Source: an uncultured Bacteroidales bacterium (GTDB taxonomy: Bacteria; Bacteroidota; Bacteroidia; Bacteroidales; Paludibacteraceae). From it: a stretch of 63,259 bases of DNA. The stretch is taken from NCBI GenBank assembly GCA_900317885.1, contig ONIM01000034.1, positions 1-63,259 of the forward strand, read 5' to 3'. The notes beneath the pieces were generated by a model. That model was not told the DNA's origin, searched no databases, and saw only the letters and a list, made by a program, of their open reading frames with translations. Within the stretch, counting starts at the first letter, position 1. Each line of letters begins with the position of its first letter. Positions 8,820-18,578 of the stretch are shown one piece after another. Made by a program: the position numbers and the translations under genes.

Positions 8820-9590
8820 GAGTTCGTCGATTCGTAACGCTTGTTCGAGCAGGGCGCGCATGTCTGAGAGTCTCACTTGGTTCGCTGCATCGGAGATGGC
8901 TTTGTCGGGATCGGGGTGCGTCTCGATGAAGAGTCCGTCCACACCGACCGCCATCGCAGCACGCATCAGATACGGCACCATCGCTCTGTTGCCGCCGGTG
9001 ATACCCGCCTGGGAAGAAGGTTGCTGGACCGAATGCGTAGCATCGAAGATCACCGGACAACCGAAACGGCGCATCTCTACGAGCGACGTCATATCTACTA
9101 TCAGACGGCCGTAACCGAAAGACGAACCTCTCTCCGTGAGCCACAGATGTCCCTCTCTGCTTGCGCCGGGCGCCACCTGTTCGATCTTCTCTATCGCCCC
9201 TTTCATATCCCACGGCGCCATGAACTGGCCTTTCTTGACGTTAACAATCCGTCCGGTCTTGGCTGCTGCCTGCAGGAGGTCGGTCTGACGAGAGAGGAAC
9301 GCCGGAATCTGCAGCACGTCGGCTACTTCGGCTACCGGCGCACACTGCCATGACTCATGCACGTCCGTCACGATCGGCAGATCGAAGGAGCGTTTCACCT
9401 CCTCGAGTATCTTCAGTCCTTCGTCCATCCCTACTCCGCGCGCCGACGCAGAGGTGCGGTTCGCTTTGTCGAACGAAGACTTAAAATAGAGCGTCACCCC
9501 CAAGTCATAACATAACTGACGCAGGGTCTCTGCCGTCTCCAGGACGATCTCTCTATTTTCGATGGCGCAAGGCCCGGCAATGAGGAACAT
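8811..9590 (-). CDS. kdsA: 3-deoxy-8-phosphooctulonate synthase (KDO-8-phosphate synthase)
   Basis: Condenses phosphoenolpyruvate with arabinose-5-phosphate to make KDO-8-phosphate for the lipid A inner core; cytoplasmic. The 259 residues cover the whole TIM barrel: FLIAGPCAIENREIVL at the N-terminus, KSSFDKANRTS, the metal/PEP region LPIVTDVHES, KKGQFMAPWDM, GSSFGYGRLIVDM and FDATHSVQQPS. It is slightly short at the N-terminus, as in many Bacteroidetes versions. The upstream GH16-like gene ends one base before this start, so both are probably on one mRNA. The C-terminal codons fall in the nonamer repeat. Confidence 0.96.
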   Translation of the reverse strand: MFLIAGPCAIENREIVLETAETLRQLCYDLGVTLYFKSSFDKANRTSASARGVGMDEGLKILEEVKRSFDLPIVTDVHESWQCAPVAEVADVLQIPAFLSRQTDLLQAAAKTGRIVNVKKGQFMAPWDMKGAIEKIEQVAPGASREGHLWLTERGSSFGYGRLIVDMTSLVEMRRFGCPVIFDATHSVQQPSSQAGITGGNRAMVPYLMRAAMAVGVDGLFIETHPDPDKAISDAANQVRLSDMRALLEQALRIDELVN

Positions 9591-9591
9591 A

Positions 9592-10968
9592 TTACTCTAC
9601 CGTTCTATAAGCGCGAGCCCACTGTACTTTCAGTTTACCTTCTCCGCCTTTCTCATTGCCCGGCAGCCAGCTCTGTGCGAAATAGAACATCGCCTCTTTG
9701 GGCAGACGATTCGGCAGACGGAGTACCTCCATGTCGTTGACGAACCAGATCAGTTCGTTCTTCGTCCAGCGGAAGGTATAGACGTGGTACATCGAACGGA
9801 GGACACCGGTCAGATCAACCATCTGGGTCTTCGGACCATCGACATATCCCATCTGGTGGGTCGAGCCGTTATAGTGATAGAGGGCTACCATCGGGCTACC
9901 TTGTTTGCCCGTCGAGAGGCCGAAGAAATGGTGACCGATACCTTGCGTACGCACTTTCGCCATGAACATTCCCGACTCCTGCGCAAACGCCTCTTTGGTA
10001 TTCATCACATCGGAGGTATATTCGAACACATGCTCCGTGAATCCTTTCTTCTCGTCCCAAGCGACCGCTTTTTTGGTCTCCTGACGCGTCTCGAGGTCCA
10101 TGCGGCCCTCGGCGAAGAAGGTGTTCTTACCGCCGTTATACGCCTGAAGCTCGGAGGTACGCGAGTGACCGTCCTTCATCGCAGGATTCGCGTATCCGTA
10201 ACCCGGTTTCCAGTTCTTGGAGGACGTCATATCGTCGTCAAAGGACGGACGGAAGAGTTCTGCCCAGTCGATCTTCTCCTCACGAGAGGTGAAGTAGAAC
10301 TTGATATCCTCGGATTTAGCCAGCTCCAGGTAGCGTTTCTCGGTCTTGTACTCCTCAGAGTGCTCCCAGCGCTTGGCATCCGCCCAGAGAGCGTTACGCT
10401 GCTTGAAATCCTCGGTAGAGGTCTCTTTCTCCAGCTCCGTAAGTTGTTTCAACTCCGGCGAGTTCAGCACTTTCTGGTAGTTCTTGTAGAACGCCGAACG
10501 GTAGATCATGTTGTACATCCGACGCTCGGAAGCGGTCACGGAGTTGTCCTCCTTGTTCTGGAAGGCATCGCTGTCGCGGAACTTCAGGAAGGCCTGGAAG
10601 GTCTCGCTGTCCTGGGCGTACTTGTAACCCTTCATGCGCAAGGTAGAAGACAGACGATCAAGCGTCGCCATCTTACGACCCTCATCCGTGTCCTTGTACT
10701 TACGGTTCTTCAGAGTGTTCTTCTTCTCTTGGAAATCCGAACTCTCGACGATCTTCTTGAGCTCATTGTACTCCGCCAATTCTGGCGATTTCTCGATAGC
10801 ACGCCAGCGTTTTACACGCTCTTGCATGTCGTGGATGGTTTTCTCGAACGCATCGGTCGAGCTCATTTTGCCGGTTAATCTGGCTGCAAATAGCATGTCG
10901 TGGATGGTTTTCTCGAACGCATCGGTCGAGCTCATTTTGCCGGTTAATCTGGCTGCAAATAAATTCAT
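9592..10968 (-). CDS. Concanavalin-like (GH16-type) domain protein with helical N-terminal repeats
   Basis: 458 residues without an obvious signal peptide. Residues about 1-245 are charged and helical, with repeated pieces such as SPELAEYNELKKIVESSDF and SPELKQLTELEKETSTEDF. From about 260 to the end is a beta-sandwich like GH16 or a concanavalin-type lectin: FHFSGR-like FFAEGRMDL, YHVYTFRWTKNELIWFVNDM and MFYFAQSWLPG. The GH16 catalytic motif ExDxxE is absent, so enzymatic activity is doubtful. The first codons carry an exact 69-bp tandem duplication. The start at 10968 lies 4 bp after the LOG gene. Its role is unknown. Confidence 0.7.
   Translation of the reverse strand: MNLFAARLTGKMSSTDAFEKTIHDMLFAARLTGKMSSTDAFEKTIHDMQERVKRWRAIEKSPELAEYNELKKIVESSDFQEKKNTLKNRKYKDTDEGRKMATLDRLSSTLRMKGYKYAQDSETFQAFLKFRDSDAFQNKEDNSVTASERRMYNMIYRSAFYKNYQKVLNSPELKQLTELEKETSTEDFKQRNALWADAKRWEHSEEYKTEKRYLELAKSEDIKFYFTSREEKIDWAELFRPSFDDDMTSSKNWKPGYGYANPAMKDGHSRTSELQAYNGGKNTFFAEGRMDLETRQETKKAVAWDEKKGFTEHVFEYTSDVMNTKEAFAQESGMFMAKVRTQGIGHHFFGLSTGKQGSPMVALYHYNGSTHQMGYVDGPKTQMVDLTGVLRSMYHVYTFRWTKNELIWFVNDMEVLRLPNRLPKEAMFYFAQSWLPGNEKGGEGKLKVQWARAYRTVE
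10824..10961. repeat. Exact 69-bp tandem duplication inside a gene
   Basis: Positions 10824-10892 and 10893-10961 are identical. The unit is 23 codons, so the reading frame is kept and LFAARLTGKMSSTDAF...HDM occurs twice. The absence of any difference suggests a recent event. Confidence 0.95.
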
Positions 10969-10972
10969 ACTT

Positions 10973-11509
10973 CTATAAATTTGATATTTGTGTATATAAT
11001 TCTTCAAGTGTGTCCACGAAGATGGGTTTGTAGGCCTCTTGTTCGGGGATGAAATGGAGCGATTGCATTAAGGCGATCTGTTGCTTGAGGGGTTCGTAGA
11101 AGCCTTTGTAGTTCAGCACGAAGGTCTTCTTATGATGCTCTCCCACGATTGCCGAAGAAGTAGCGTCCATCATCTCATCCAGCGTGCCGTAGCTGCCCGG
11201 CAGACAAACAATCACATCCGCCATGTCGCGCATCGCTTGTTTGCGCTCGGACATAGTGCGAACCCGGTACAGCTCGTCGCAGTTATTGGCTTTACGGCCG
11301 CAGGAGATGATCCTCGGGGGTATCACTCCGATCACATATCCATCCGCCGCCTTGGCAGCATCGCTCACGCGCGTCATCAGACCGCCCGTAGCGCCGCCAT
11401 AGACGAGCACATGACCGTTCTCGCCGATCCACGTACCCAACTCATCCCCCAACGCGAGATACTCCTCGGGTATCGCATCTTTCGCCGAACAATAGACTGC
11501 TACTTTCAT
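10973..11509 (-). CDS. LOG family protein (TIGR00730; cytokinin riboside 5'-monophosphate phosphoribohydrolase-like)
   Basis: The 178-residue Rossmann-like protein has the LOG signatures VYGGATGGLMTRVSDAA and, near residue 106, LPGSYGTLDEM (family form PGGxGTxxE). Family members hydrolyse nucleotide 5'-monophosphates, releasing the base and ribose-5-phosphate. The bacterial role is usually nucleotide turnover rather than hormone synthesis. The second G of the motif is S here, an unusual change close to the active site. The heptad repeat at 11514-11541 directly precedes its start codon, with S23 beyond it. Confidence 0.85.
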   Translation of the reverse strand: MKVAVYCSAKDAIPEEYLALGDELGTWIGENGHVLVYGGATGGLMTRVSDAAKAADGYVIGVIPPRIISCGRKANNCDELYRVRTMSERKQAMRDMADVIVCLPGSYGTLDEMMDATSSAIVGEHHKKTFVLNYKGFYEPLKQQIALMQSLHFIPEQEAYKPIFVDTLEELYTQISNL

Positions 11510-11513
11510 TTAA

Positions 11514-11541
11514 TTGATAATTGATAGTTGATAATTGATAA
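11514..11541. repeat. Heptad repeat TTGATAA, left side of the S23 gene
   Basis: Four perfect heptads (TTGATAA, TTGATAG, TTGATAA, TTGATAA) lie between the LOG start codon and the S23 stop codon. They are in inverted orientation to the related tract at 11910-11937. Confidence 0.92.
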
Positions 11542-11907
11542 TTAGTTCGTAGTATCTTTGGTGGTCTTTATGATAGAGGTTAACAATTTTATAAGTTCTA
11601 CACAATCCTCATAGATAGATGTATAACTCTGTTCATCAATATAACCTCCTGCATGTAATAATTCCAACCAATAAGATGTCTCGTCAGCTTCTTTTAAAGC
11701 GATATTCAGTTTATTGATAAAATCCAGCCGACTTTGAGCATTTTTGGCCTCACGGCAATTAGCGCCAATAGACGTACCGGAACGTAATAACTGTTTGGAA
11801 AGAACGTATTCATTCTGTGCAGTTAAGTACTTATACGCTTTTATAACTCGCAAAGCAAATGCAAACGATTTGGCTGCAATTGTATTTTTATCATCCGGCT
11901 TTGCCAT
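11542..11907 (-). CDS. S23 family four-helix-bundle protein
   Basis: 121 residues, all helical, with the family motif LSKQLLRSGTSIGANCREA and ESxYWL-like DETSYWLELL. S23 proteins are short bundles first found in rRNA intervening sequences; relatives include the Avd accessory proteins of retroelements. Their function is not established, though nucleic-acid binding is often proposed. No reverse transcriptase or variable repeat is present here. The gene is more AT-rich than its neighbours and is enclosed by inverted heptad tracts (11514-11541 and 11910-11937), which suggests arrival as a small cassette between LOG and gyrB. Confidence 0.88.
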   Translation of the reverse strand: MAKPDDKNTIAAKSFAFALRVIKAYKYLTAQNEYVLSKQLLRSGTSIGANCREAKNAQSRLDFINKLNIALKEADETSYWLELLHAGGYIDEQSYTSIYEDCVELIKLLTSIIKTTKDTTN

Positions 11908-11909
11908 AA

Positions 11910-11937
11910 TTGTCAACTGTCAATTATCAACTATCAA
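11910..11937. repeat. Heptad repeat, right side of the S23 gene
   Basis: On the plus strand TTGTCAA, CTGTCAA, TTATCAA and CTATCAA are contiguous. On the minus strand this reads (TTGATAG/TTGACAG)n and ends two bases from the S23 start. Confidence 0.92.
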
Positions 11938-11941
11938 CTGT

Positions 11942-13972
<2,031 letters not shown>

Positions 13973-14035
13973 CTACCTAATTATTTTTTCGCACATGCAC
14001 GCGTGCTACACACTCGCGCACACAAAATCGGCTGC

Positions 14036-14066
14036 AAAGATACAAAAAAAAATTGACATACACAAG
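14036..14066 (-). promoter_or_regulatory. gyrB promoter with an 18-bp palindrome over the -33 box
   Basis: On the minus strand TTG (14064-14066), 20 bp and TATCTTTG (14036-14043). The -33 region sits in the palindrome CATACACAAGTGTGTATG, two perfect 8-bp arms around 2 bp. It could be an operator or a structural part of the promoter. Confidence 0.75.
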
Positions 14067-14095
14067 TGTGTATGCCATTTTTCTGCATTTTTCGG

Positions 14096-14566
14096 TTAAA
14101 AATCCACCTTTTCGCCGATTCTTGCGTCCAGAAGACGGATTCCGTGCTTTGCGGCAATCGTGCGGGCGTTCTGTTCCGGTTCCTGGTTTTGGAACATCCC
14201 GTCGTAGTAGTTCGGCGAGCGCTCAATCTTTTCTTTCGGCAATGCCGCTCTGCCGGCATCGGTCATCAGTCCGCGGCGTTCGAGTTCTTCACAACGGCGG
14301 ATGTTCAGTTCGGTCCAATGGCTGTTTTTGCGGCGCGGCGAGAGGCGTTGCGCGCCGCGTCCGTCAGGCAGCCGCTTGTACGTCGAATCGATCCATCCGA
14401 AGCAGAGCGCCTCTTCGACGACCTCCCCGTACGGGACACAATCCGGATGCGGAACCTTGGTACGAGTGACCGTCACCCAACATTCCTTCTCGCACGCATG
14501 ATTCGCCATGAGCCACGAGCGCAACTGCGCCCTATCCGTATATTCCAGCAAGTTCAAGATTGTCAT
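14096..14566 (-). CDS. YdeI/OmpD-associated family protein
   Basis: 156 residues with the YdeI-family signature. It begins with an SWLMANHACEKECWVTVTR segment and has the diagnostic VVEEALCFGWIDSTYKRLPDGR near residue 55. A basic stretch (RLSPRRKNSHWTELNIRRCEEL) and the helical C-terminus with NYYDGMFQN complete the domain. The biochemical role of the family is unknown; some members are annotated as bacteriocin-protection proteins. Its ATG overlaps the stop of the longer frame of the upstream gene (ATGA), so the two were probably translated together. The length matches the minimal family form. Confidence 0.8.
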   Translation of the reverse strand: MTILNLLEYTDRAQLRSWLMANHACEKECWVTVTRTKVPHPDCVPYGEVVEEALCFGWIDSTYKRLPDGRGAQRLSPRRKNSHWTELNIRRCEELERRGLMTDAGRAALPKEKIERSPNYYDGMFQNQEPEQNARTIAAKHGIRLLDARIGEKVDF

Positions 14567-14572
14567 AGGAGG

Positions 14573-14997
14573 TTATATTTCAGATGATTGGGATTGTGCT
14601 CTATGGCGCAGGAGGGCTTGGATGAAGGTGTCGAGTTTGGAGTACTGCTTCCGGTAGAGTTTGGATGCGCCGGGACGCAGTTTTTTCTCGAAAGGCGCTT
14701 CCGGGTCGCGGGTGTCATTGCGGCAAGTTCTTCGTCGGTGTAGCGCTCGGAACGGATGATTTCGGTCGTCATCCGGCTGACTTCTCCGAAAGAGCACATG
14801 TTGGCGAGTTCGGCCCCTTGCGCGGGCGTTCTGTCAAAATCGCGCGGATGGGCAATTTTATAGGACTCCTGAACGCCGACTTTGAGGACCGCGCCGTTGG
14901 GTGCGCGATACTTCTTTTGGCGCATGATAATTCCGCTGTTTTTCTCAAATTCTCCGTGCATTTCCGCCACGGGGGCATGTAGTTTAACTTTTGTCAT
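14573..14997 (-). CDS. Bacteroidetes conserved protein interrupted by a -1 frameshift at A AAA AAC
   Basis: The start MTKVKLHAPVAEMHGEFEKNSG resembles a common uncharacterised Bacteroidales family that begins VKLPYPI..LHGK. The family-like C-terminus LRPGASKLYRKQYSKLDTFI is in the -1 frame. The two frames meet at the heptamer A AAA AAC (minus strand, 14680-14686), exactly in the phase needed for -1 slippage; the slipped protein would end at 14573. Without slippage the zero frame ends at 14563, giving a Pro/Ser-rich tail of low quality. Programmed frameshifting, a real indel in the A6 run and a sequencing error all fit. Function is unknown. Confidence 0.55.
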
Positions 14998-15260
14998 AAA
15001 ACGGCATGATTTTTGCGGTTAATAATATAGGTTTTCAAGATTTCTAACTTTAGTTAGGATTTCGAGTGTCCGTCAGGTTTTTCTCCCGCTTACGTCATAG
15101 GAACAACGTGCTAATGACGCGGTAACTACCCGTTTATCACGCGCTAATCACGCGCTTTTGGATTAATTTTAGTCCTATAAAACCTCGATTTTGGTCGAGG
15201 TGATTGTGGGATTGAGGCGGTTGCTCCAAACGGGAAAAAGAACACTTTTGAAATCGAGTG

Positions 15261-15292
15261 CAAAGGTACAAAAAATATTTGATATATGCAAA
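15261..15292 (-). promoter_or_regulatory. Promoter ahead of the frameshifted gene
   Basis: On the minus strand TTTG (15289-15292), 20 bp and TACCTTTG (15261-15268), about 260 bp upstream of the gene ending at 14573. It belongs to the duplicated module described at 15319-15371. Confidence 0.7.
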
Positions 15293-15318
15293 TTTTGGTG
15301 GGATTTTTTGCAGAAATC

Positions 15319-15371
15319 ATCGGATAACATCCGATACAATGAACGACGAAGAAAGCCCGATTCAATCGGGC
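15319..15371 (-). ncRNA. Two-hairpin intergenic module, copy A
   Basis: ATCGGAT/ATCCGAT (15319-15335, loop AAC) and GCCCGATT/AATCGGGC (15355-15371) are separated by a spacer containing GAACGACGAAGAAA. Copy B (18579-18631) has the same layout with a compensatory change in each stem. On the minus strand the GCCC hairpin is followed by TTTCTT and may terminate the membrane-protein gene that ends at 15424. In the gene-free stretch 14998-15423 there is also the hairpin ACCTCGA/TCGAGGT (15182-15201); nothing else was recognised there. Confidence 0.55.
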
Positions 15372-15423
15372 ACAAAAGAAGAAAGACATTATTGTCGAAA
15401 TCACCTGTAAGACGATTGCTCGA

Positions 15424-16281
15424 TTAATGGAATGCGGAATACTGGGTGCTATCAGCCCAAAAACGATAGTAGTGTGTCTGTTCATGGAAAGAGACAATAA
15501 AACTATCCAAGGGCTCTGCACCTCCAAAAGATTCTTTATATTGTCTATATTGCGTAAACGGATAGCACCCATTCACATGGTACACACTATCATTAGCAAT
15601 AGTAGTAAATTGCAGATACCCACCTGTTGAGAAGGCATCCGGGTAAAAATTAAACTCTATATGTGCCATCCATCTTTCGGGCGGGAACTCAGTACGAGAC
15701 CAATAACGTCCCGGATTGCCTATATAGGTGGCAACTACCGGATATTTCGGAGACACCTGCTTTATTTCATCCGAATCAACTCCAATAATAGCCGAACGCC
15801 CTGCTGTATCAATGATAAGTTCCCAACTATATAAGTCTCTCGGCAGTTCGATATAGTTGGAATGTGGCGGTAAGCAAGATGTATATTTCTCAAAGATGAT
15901 TCTTTCTTGCCAGATGGTCATCGTGTCGTTATCCGGTAAGGTGTAGTAAATGCGCGCATGATCATTATAAATTTTTCCTATTATTAAACTGGCAAGAAGA
16001 GCAAGCAATAATGTTATTAACCAGATCTGTAACACTTTTTCCTGCCGATTAAGCATTTTGCGCGTATCTACAAATACATAAATCATCCCAGCTAATAAAG
16101 CTAATGCAGGCCAAAGGAGGAATATGCTTAAAAAGATACAAGTCGCCACAAATGGGCGAGCCCCCATCTCCCAAGAAAACACGATAAAGGCTATATCCGC
16201 AGCGGTCGCTAAAATGAGAATAATTAAATGCGGCCAGTAATTATGCTCAGGAGTCTTTATAAATGACAGAAGGCGTTTCAT
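15424..16281 (-). CDS. Hypothetical membrane protein
   Basis: 285 residues, not recognised. The start shares the MKRLL beginning of its neighbours (ATG at 16281), after which three hydrophobic segments follow: about 20-40 (HLIILILATAADIAFIVF), 50-75 and 90-110 (WLITLLLALLASLIIG). The remaining 170 residues look extracytoplasmic and beta-rich (YYTLPDNDTMTIWQERIIF, YPVVATYIGNPGRYWSRTEF, DSFIVSFHEQTHYYRFWADS). It has its own promoter (16307-16336) and a terminator-like hairpin just downstream. No function is proposed; the soluble part could sense or bind something at the membrane. Confidence 0.7.
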   Translation of the reverse strand: MKRLLSFIKTPEHNYWPHLIILILATAADIAFIVFSWEMGARPFVATCIFLSIFLLWPALALLAGMIYVFVDTRKMLNRQEKVLQIWLITLLLALLASLIIGKIYNDHARIYYTLPDNDTMTIWQERIIFEKYTSCLPPHSNYIELPRDLYSWELIIDTAGRSAIIGVDSDEIKQVSPKYPVVATYIGNPGRYWSRTEFPPERWMAHIEFNFYPDAFSTGGYLQFTTIANDSVYHVNGCYPFTQYRQYKESFGGAEPLDSFIVSFHEQTHYYRFWADSTQYSAFH

Positions 16282-16306
16282 AGGGGTTAGTGTCATTATT
16301 TAGGTG

Positions 16307-16336
16307 CAAAGATACGAAAAAAAAATGACATACGCA
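16307..16336 (-). promoter_or_regulatory. Promoter of the membrane-protein gene
   Basis: On the minus strand TTG (16334-16336), 19 bp and TATCTTTG (16307-16314). The surrounding sequence resembles the gyrB promoter, including a TGACATAC stretch. Confidence 0.7.
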
Positions 16337-16464
16337 ATAGTGAATGCCATTTTTTTGATATTTTAGCACTATTTTTGCCTTACGTTTACGAATTTGGGCG
16401 ATAGTGAAGCCACGAATCCGTGTCGTTGCCGTGTTTTGGACTACTTACGGGAGTAAACGAGGTA

Positions 16465-17295
16465 TTATTTCCACCAGTTGATGTCAGCCTGATAGATAGA
16501 GTCGTAGTAAGCATGTTCCGGGTCGGCAACCCAGCCATGACGATCCCTATCAATATAGGTCTTCCAGCCATTATCATAGAACGCTTCATTTGGGATAAAT
16601 TCCCCACATCCTCCATCTAAACGACCGGATTCGGGAATACGGAAGTCGCCCCAATTGCAAGTAAGCGTATCATAGGTGTCCAGATATATCCATTTACCGG
16701 TATATTGGTTGTTGCAATAACCATCACCGGCAAAACGGATAGCATCATAATAAACGGTATCGTTATGAATCAGATAGTCAAAACAGGCCTTTCCCACTAA
16801 GTCGGCTATATGCTTGTCGTTATGGTTCGCTTGCAGGGTATAATGGGCATAGAGCGTACCTGACTCTGTAATCATTATAAAATCATCTACACTATATAAC
16901 GTGTCATTAAACGGAACAACAGAATCAACGATCAAACTGCCGGAGATTGTACATATTTCGTCTTTACAGCGCGTTCTTCCATCTATGTGATAGATCGAAT
17001 CGGAGACCTTGTACACGGTATCATAATGGATGTAGAAGCGTTGAAAATCCGCACCTCGGAATCCTAATGGTTCGGGCAATGTAAACCACCTATCTTCCAT
17101 CGGTTCATTTCCGTACTCTATCCAACTTTGTTTGGCGGATTCACTCCACCACGAATAAACTTCATCCGTAGGAATAGAATCCGGACAAATAAGCGAATAG
17201 GATAAGTCATTAGAAAGGATTCCACGAGGAGTGGAGGTTTTATGACATGCTGTTAGGAAGAGACAGGCAAGGAGAATAAATAATACGTGTTTCAT
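16465..17295 (-). CDS. Lipoprotein of unknown function, downstream of a TonB-C protein
   Basis: 276 residues with a lipoprotein signal peptide (FILLACLFLTACHK, lipid-attachment C17). The mature part is rich in Asp, Tyr and Trp and shows repeated short beta strands (DTVYKVSDSIYHIDG, NDTLYSVDDFIMI, NDTVYYDAIRFAGDG) typical of Bacteroidetes surface or periplasmic lipoproteins. No known domain was recognised. It starts 4 bp after a TonB-C-terminal gene. The same pair recurs at 21108-22620 with a nearly identical signal peptide (LACLCLTACHK), although the mature parts differ. Confidence 0.75.
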   Translation of the reverse strand: MKHVLFILLACLFLTACHKTSTPRGILSNDLSYSLICPDSIPTDEVYSWWSESAKQSWIEYGNEPMEDRWFTLPEPLGFRGADFQRFYIHYDTVYKVSDSIYHIDGRTRCKDEICTISGSLIVDSVVPFNDTLYSVDDFIMITESGTLYAHYTLQANHNDKHIADLVGKACFDYLIHNDTVYYDAIRFAGDGYCNNQYTGKWIYLDTYDTLTCNWGDFRIPESGRLDGGCGEFIPNEAFYDNGWKTYIDRDRHGWVADPEHAYYDSIYQADINWWK

Positions 17296-17299
17296 AGAG

Positions 17300-17710
17300 T
17301 TATTGAAGTTTGAAATTAACGGGCACGGTGTATCTCACGGGAGCATATTTCCCCGGGTCGCGTTTCCAAACCCATTTGGGCATTTCTGAGATTACGCGTT
17401 TCGCTTCCTCATCAAGCTCAGGATAACCCAGCGAACGAACGACCTTAATATCCGTAATGGAGCCATCGGCTTGTACTAAGAATTGGCAAATGACACGATC
17501 TTCAATACTATCTTTTACAGCCTGTTCCGGATAGTGCACGTTGTTTGACAGATATTCGAATAGTGCTTTATGTCCCCCCGGAAACTGGGGCACAGGAGGT
17601 AGTCTATCTACAATATATTCTTCTCCATCAGAATCAACAAAAATAGTATCTTGCGCTTGCGCAATGAAGGGCAAGAGACAGGCAAGAAGGATGGGGATGA
17701 GGCGTTTCAT
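17300..17710 (-). CDS. Secreted TonB C-terminal domain protein (first copy)
   Basis: 136 residues: a signal peptide (LLACLLPFIAQAQ) and then one TonB C-terminal domain, with the Bacteroidetes marks PQFPGGHKALFEYLSNNVHYP, VICQFLVQADGSI and DEEAKRVISEMPKWVWK. It lacks the membrane anchor and proline-rich linker of an energy-transducing TonB. It therefore cannot span the envelope alone and is a free periplasmic domain. A close paralogue lies at 22216-22620. The gene sits 7 bp after another TonB-C gene and 4 bp before a lipoprotein gene, within one operon. Confidence 0.88.
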   Translation of the reverse strand: MKRLIPILLACLLPFIAQAQDTIFVDSDGEEYIVDRLPPVPQFPGGHKALFEYLSNNVHYPEQAVKDSIEDRVICQFLVQADGSITDIKVVRSLGYPELDEEAKRVISEMPKWVWKRDPGKYAPVRYTVPVNFKLQ

Positions 17711-17717
17711 AGGATTT

Positions 17718-18476
17718 TTATTTACAATTAAAATCGACTTCTATATCTGTTTCTACGCGGACTTTTGTATTCCCTATTTTTCCCGGAATCCATTGAGGCA
17801 TTGAGCGTACGATTTCAATCGCTTGTTTTTCATGTTGACTATCTAGATTTCGACTTTTATTTATTTTAATGTTAGATAAACTTCCGTCGCGTTCAACGAC
17901 TGCTGATACAATCGCATAACATAATTCGTTATTATGTTCACATTGGATATGATCTGCAATATATTTTTCTTCTGCTTTTTTTCTGCCTGGAAAACTTGGA
18001 TATTTATCTGCTTCGAGATACACAATGGTCGTATCAATCGGATTAGGTTGGCGAACAACAAGCACTGTATCCCTATCCGGACCAAAGGAGAGTTGTGTGG
18101 ACAATTTCGATACATGCTGCTTATAAGTTTTGTCTCCGATAATAAGCGTATAGTCGCCATGAGGAAGATGCTTAATGGTATAATTAACTTTGAAGAAACA
18201 CATGCAGAAACAATAGGACTTTGATATATTTGTGCTATATACGAATATTGTATCGCCGGATATGATCATTTCCGGTTCAAGTTCACAACAACAATTTTCA
18301 TATACATTCCAATGGAAGATATTGAGTTCATCGTTTTTAGCCGTAACTAATACTGAGTCTTGTCTATCTTCATAATTATTCTCTCCACAATCCATTTTTA
18401 ATCGAATAGTAGGTTCTTTAGAATGGATGGTGGATATTGACAAAAGGGCGAACAGGATAAATAAAAGTCGTTTCAT
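17718..18476 (-). CDS. Secreted protein with TonB C-terminal domain
   Basis: 252 residues starting at MKRLLFILFALLSISTIHS, a signal peptide. The middle region (about 25-150) contains two CC/CFC cysteine clusters (ENCCCELEPEM, SYCFCMCFF) that could bind metal or form disulfides. The last 90 residues are TonB-C-like (YPSFPGRKKAEEKYIADHI, AIVSAVVERDGSLSNIKI, IEIVRSMPQWIPGK). In-frame codons continue upstream to 18635 but would be read from the promoter and hairpin module, so ATG at 18476 is preferred. It is first in the operon driven from 18500-18531. Confidence 0.78.
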   Translation of the reverse strand: MKRLLFILFALLSISTIHSKEPTIRLKMDCGENNYEDRQDSVLVTAKNDELNIFHWNVYENCCCELEPEMIISGDTIFVYSTNISKSYCFCMCFFKVNYTIKHLPHGDYTLIIGDKTYKQHVSKLSTQLSFGPDRDTVLVVRQPNPIDTTIVYLEADKYPSFPGRKKAEEKYIADHIQCEHNNELCYAIVSAVVERDGSLSNIKINKSRNLDSQHEKQAIEIVRSMPQWIPGKIGNTKVRVETDIEVDFNCK

Positions 18477-18499
18477 AGGGATAGAGATTAATTTTGCTG

Positions 18500-18531
18500 C
18501 AAAGGTACGAAAAATATTTGATATATGCAAA
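18500..18531 (-). promoter_or_regulatory. Promoter of the TonB-C/lipoprotein operon
   Basis: On the minus strand TTTG (18528-18531), 20 bp and TACCTTTG (18500-18507), 24 bp upstream of the first start codon. Confidence 0.8.
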
Positions 18532-18578
18532 TATTGGGGAACGGAAAAGTAAGAAAAATGGGATTTTCTATGAAAATC

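Noticed and set aside
8758-9213. A longer form of the nucleoside kinase reaching into kdsA.
   Set aside because: The extra 152 codons are translated from the nonamer repeat and from kdsA in another frame; the TGS-like domain begins cleanly at 8757.
9592-10968. An active GH16 glycanase.
   Set aside because: The ExDxxE catalytic motif is not present in the beta-sandwich part, and no signal peptide is seen.
11542-11907. S23 gene as the accessory gene of a diversity-generating retroelement.
   Set aside because: There is no reverse transcriptase, template repeat or variable repeat in the window.
15175-15375. A small conserved protein (MCPIxxGFLRRSL...) encoded in both copies of the hairpin module on the minus strand.
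   Set aside because: The frame runs through the hairpins and the promoter, and the similarity follows from DNA duplication; the base changes preserve pairing rather than the peptide.
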